NCBI RefSeq assembly: GCF_001293685.1 | Contig: NZ_BCAG01000003.1 | Coordinates: 620,001-684,000 of the forward strand | Reading direction: 5' to 3' | Origin: Desulfatitalea tepidiphila | Lineage (GTDB): Bacteria > Desulfobacterota > Desulfobacteria > Desulfobacterales > Desulfosarcinaceae | Length of the DNA: 64,000 nt | Shown: piece after piece, positions 62,691-64,000 of the stretch | How the letters are laid out: the number at the start of each line of letters is the position of its first letter | Position numbering within the stretch: position 1 is the first letter of the stretch | Made by a program: the position numbers and the translations under genes | Notes under the pieces: model-generated | Database searches by the model: none | What the model was told of the DNA's origin: nothing | What the model saw: only the letters and a program-made list of their open reading frames with translations

Positions 62691-62726
62691 GGAGAATGTT
62701 ATGAAGAGGGTTGCGCTCGGGGATCC
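62691..62726 (+). repeat. Island C right repeat
   Basis: Second copy of the 36-bp repeat at 59931-59966. The 2.76-kb segment between the two carries the truncated gene and the AbiE-like pair. Confidence 0.8.
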
Positions 62727-62754
62727 TGCCTGGCGGTTTCGGTCCAATAGAGCT

Positions 62755-63018
62755 TCATAACTCTTTGTCCAGATCCTCATCCGAGATCACCCGCCCATTT
62801 TGGACATCTGTCAATCCCCTTTGCACGGCATCGACGAAGCGGGCCTGTTCCGTTAGGAGGTCGAAATCGGACGGAGATATCAGCACTGCCGCTGCCTTGC
62901 CGTTCTGGGTGATGACAAGGGGGCGGTGTGAACTCTTTACTTCATGAAGCATCCTGGACGCTTTATTTTTAAAATCCGATAGGGAAACGATATCTTGAGA
63001 AATATTGATCGGTTTCAT
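62755..63018 (-). CDS. Phd/YefM-family antitoxin
   Basis: 87 residues from the ATG at 63018, with AGGTG upstream; a GTG at 63027 is the alternative. Pattern: INISQDIVSLSDFKNKASRMLHEVKSSHRPLVITQNGKAAAVLISPSDFDLL, the DNA-binding fold of Phd/YefM, with an acidic C-terminal toxin-binding tail. No toxin gene follows downstream; the expected RelE-type partner is missing. A short remnant frame (63040-63180) precedes it. Confidence 0.9.
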   Translation of the reverse strand: MKPINISQDIVSLSDFKNKASRMLHEVKSSHRPLVITQNGKAAAVLISPSDFDLLTEQARFVDAVQRGLTDVQNGRVISDEDLDKEL

Positions 63019-63180
63019 AGTTTTCACCTATTTAACTTAGGCTGATTTTGATCTTTAATATGGGCCAGAATTCGGGCTTCATCAAGTGAATGTTCTGTCA
63101 GCATTGGTGAAAGTGCAAGGAACTCCTTATTCCAGGAAATTTTGATTGAGAACAATTTCTCTTTCGAAGTCGGGAAAGGA

Positions 63181-63570
63181 TCAGGCGGGTCGTGTGTGGC
63201 GCCGGATAAACACAGCCACGTCGGCTTTGTCAATGTCGCCCCGAGCCACGGCCAGCACCATCTCGGCGAGGTCATTCTCGGGGGCGTCGAAGTCAAATCC
63301 ATTCAGGTAGAGAAAAATGAGTGCAGTTACAGCACCGACGCGCTTGTTGCCATCGACGAAGGGATGGTTCTTGACCAGGTGGAACAGACAGGCTGCGGCC
63401 ATCTCGTAAATGTCCGTATGCAGGAACTGGCCTCCATAGGTAGCCGACGGCATACCGAGGGCGGATTTGAGCAACTCGATATCCCGGATGCCGGCGGCGC
63501 CACCGTAGCGGGTAACCTGGTCCTGGTGGATTTCCAGGACCTCGCTCAGCCGGAGGAAGATAGGCTCCAC
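63181..63570 (-). CDS. doc: Doc-family toxin (Fic fold)
   Basis: 129 residues from a GTG at 63570, which lies 3 bp after the antitoxin stop. Fic/Doc core motif HPFVDGNKR (His69-Arg77), preceded by the IRDIELLKSALGMP segment typical of Doc. Doc phosphorylates elongation factor Tu and stops translation. Its partner here is an AbrB-type antitoxin rather than Phd, a known alternative arrangement. Confidence 0.93.
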   Translation of the reverse strand: MEPIFLRLSEVLEIHQDQVTRYGGAAGIRDIELLKSALGMPSATYGGQFLHTDIYEMAAACLFHLVKNHPFVDGNKRVGAVTALIFLYLNGFDFDAPENDLAEMVLAVARGDIDKADVAVFIRRHTRPA

Positions 63571-63573
63571 TGT

Positions 63574-63801
63574 TTATTCCGCCAGCTTTTTCAAGGCCTT
63601 GGGGTACCTGGTGTTCACCTTGTCGAGAGCGGCTTTGAAAGCTTTCCGTCGACCGGCATTTTTCACCGGGCTGAGAATCAGGACCTGCCCGTCGGTGGAA
63701 ATATCGAACGGGGTATCGGCGTCTGCACCAATCAGTTCCAGCACAGGCTTTTCAATCACTAGTGCCAAGCTGTTTCCGTGTTTAGTCAGGGTCTTGATCA
63801 T
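63574..63801 (-). CDS. AbrB/MazE-type antitoxin
   Basis: 75 residues from the ATG at 63801 behind GGGAGG. The swapped-hairpin AbrB fold is recognisable in IKTLTKHGNSLALVIEKPVLELIGA, followed by a short basic tail (GRRKAFKAALDKV). It should neutralise the Doc toxin encoded next and repress the operon. An upstream in-frame ATG (63870) lacks a ribosome site. Confidence 0.88.
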   Translation of the reverse strand: MIKTLTKHGNSLALVIEKPVLELIGADADTPFDISTDGQVLILSPVKNAGRRKAFKAALDKVNTRYPKALKKLAE

Positions 63802-64000
63802 GGCTCGGACCTCCCATTTGCGTTGACACATTGTCGATACAAAGATACAACAAGCAATCGACCCGGTCAAGGGCCGTTTGCAATATCCGAAATCTCTTCG
63901 CCAATAACAAGATTCACCGGTATCCTCTACCCATCCCGGTTTGCTAATTTTTCGGCATATGTTCTGGGAGTGTGTATCTACATGCGTTCCTTGCCATTTT
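63802..64000. other. Right edge of the window
   Basis: No gene seen in the last 199 bases; it should hold the leftward promoter of the AbrB-Doc pair. Confidence 0.4.

Noticed and set aside
63024-63302. Leftward 92-codon frame between Doc and Phd genes
   Set aside because: Its first half is a shadow of doc; the last 45 codons might be a toxin remnant but no family could be recognised.

Overview
The window looks like chromosome from an anaerobic Desulfobacterota (deltaproteobacterial, sulfate-reducer-like) organism. The signs are a glycyl radical enzyme with its activase, two acyl-CoA ligases, a TRAP transporter, two paralogous bis-pterin Mo/W oxidoreductases, cofactor-related genes (FmdE-like, MoeA-like, a pterin-methylase-like radical SAM protein), and two genes with in-frame UGA codons that look like selenocysteine. 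This placement is inferred from gene content; there is no rRNA gene in the window.

Region 1 (1-7.35 kb) is a catabolic module: a sigma-54 activator (5' end outside the window), then leftward genes for a glycyl radical activase, an acyl-CoA ligase and a glycyl radical enzyme. The enzyme gene has a good -24/-12 promoter and two TGTCGC-N6-GCGACA upstream sites.

Region 2 (7.7-14.5 kb) is a rightward DNA-metabolism cassette (SSB, SWIM-finger protein, RecB-like nuclease, UvrD-like helicase, DUF932 protein) with small unknown genes, a structured leader RNA, and an IS1380-family relic at its right edge.

Region 3 (14.6-32.9 kb) is a second metabolic block: histidine kinase and LuxR-type regulator, acyl-CoA ligase, acetylene-hydratase-like Mo/W oxidoreductase (metal-ligand position Cys140), TRAP transporter, radical SAM protein, FmdE-like and MoeA-like proteins. 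Insertion-sequence material (MITE-like element, IS1595 relic, complete IS3-type element) interrupts it. It continues with a paralogous oxidoreductase carrying a UGA codon (Sec143), a GIY-YIG protein and a BFD-like Fe-S protein with an in-frame UGA (Sec62) followed by membrane segments.

Region 4 (33-62.7 kb) is a string of abutting islands that share boundary repeats. Element A (34.17-44.84 kb) has 46-bp direct repeats made of a tRNA-Asn 3' fragment and encodes integrase, AlpA, primase-polymerase, HNH, large terminase, protease-capsid fusion and portal, but no tail or lysis genes: a candidate capsid-forming phage satellite. Element B (44.83-60.06 kb) has about 100-bp imperfect repeats and carries a DISARM-type defence locus with extra nucleases (cytosine methylase, DrmE-like, NERD-helicase, DrmA, DrmB, AspBHI/Mrr-like endonuclease, Vsr). 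Element C (59.93-62.73 kb) has 36-bp repeats and carries a truncated gene and an AbiE-like toxin-antitoxin pair. The right edge holds a Phd-type antitoxin and an AbrB/Doc pair.

The strongest candidates for something new are the two selenoprotein genes (especially the BFD-like one), the minimal capsid-forming satellite with an attenuator-like terminator before alpA, the DISARM variant, and the mosaic of islands sharing ends.
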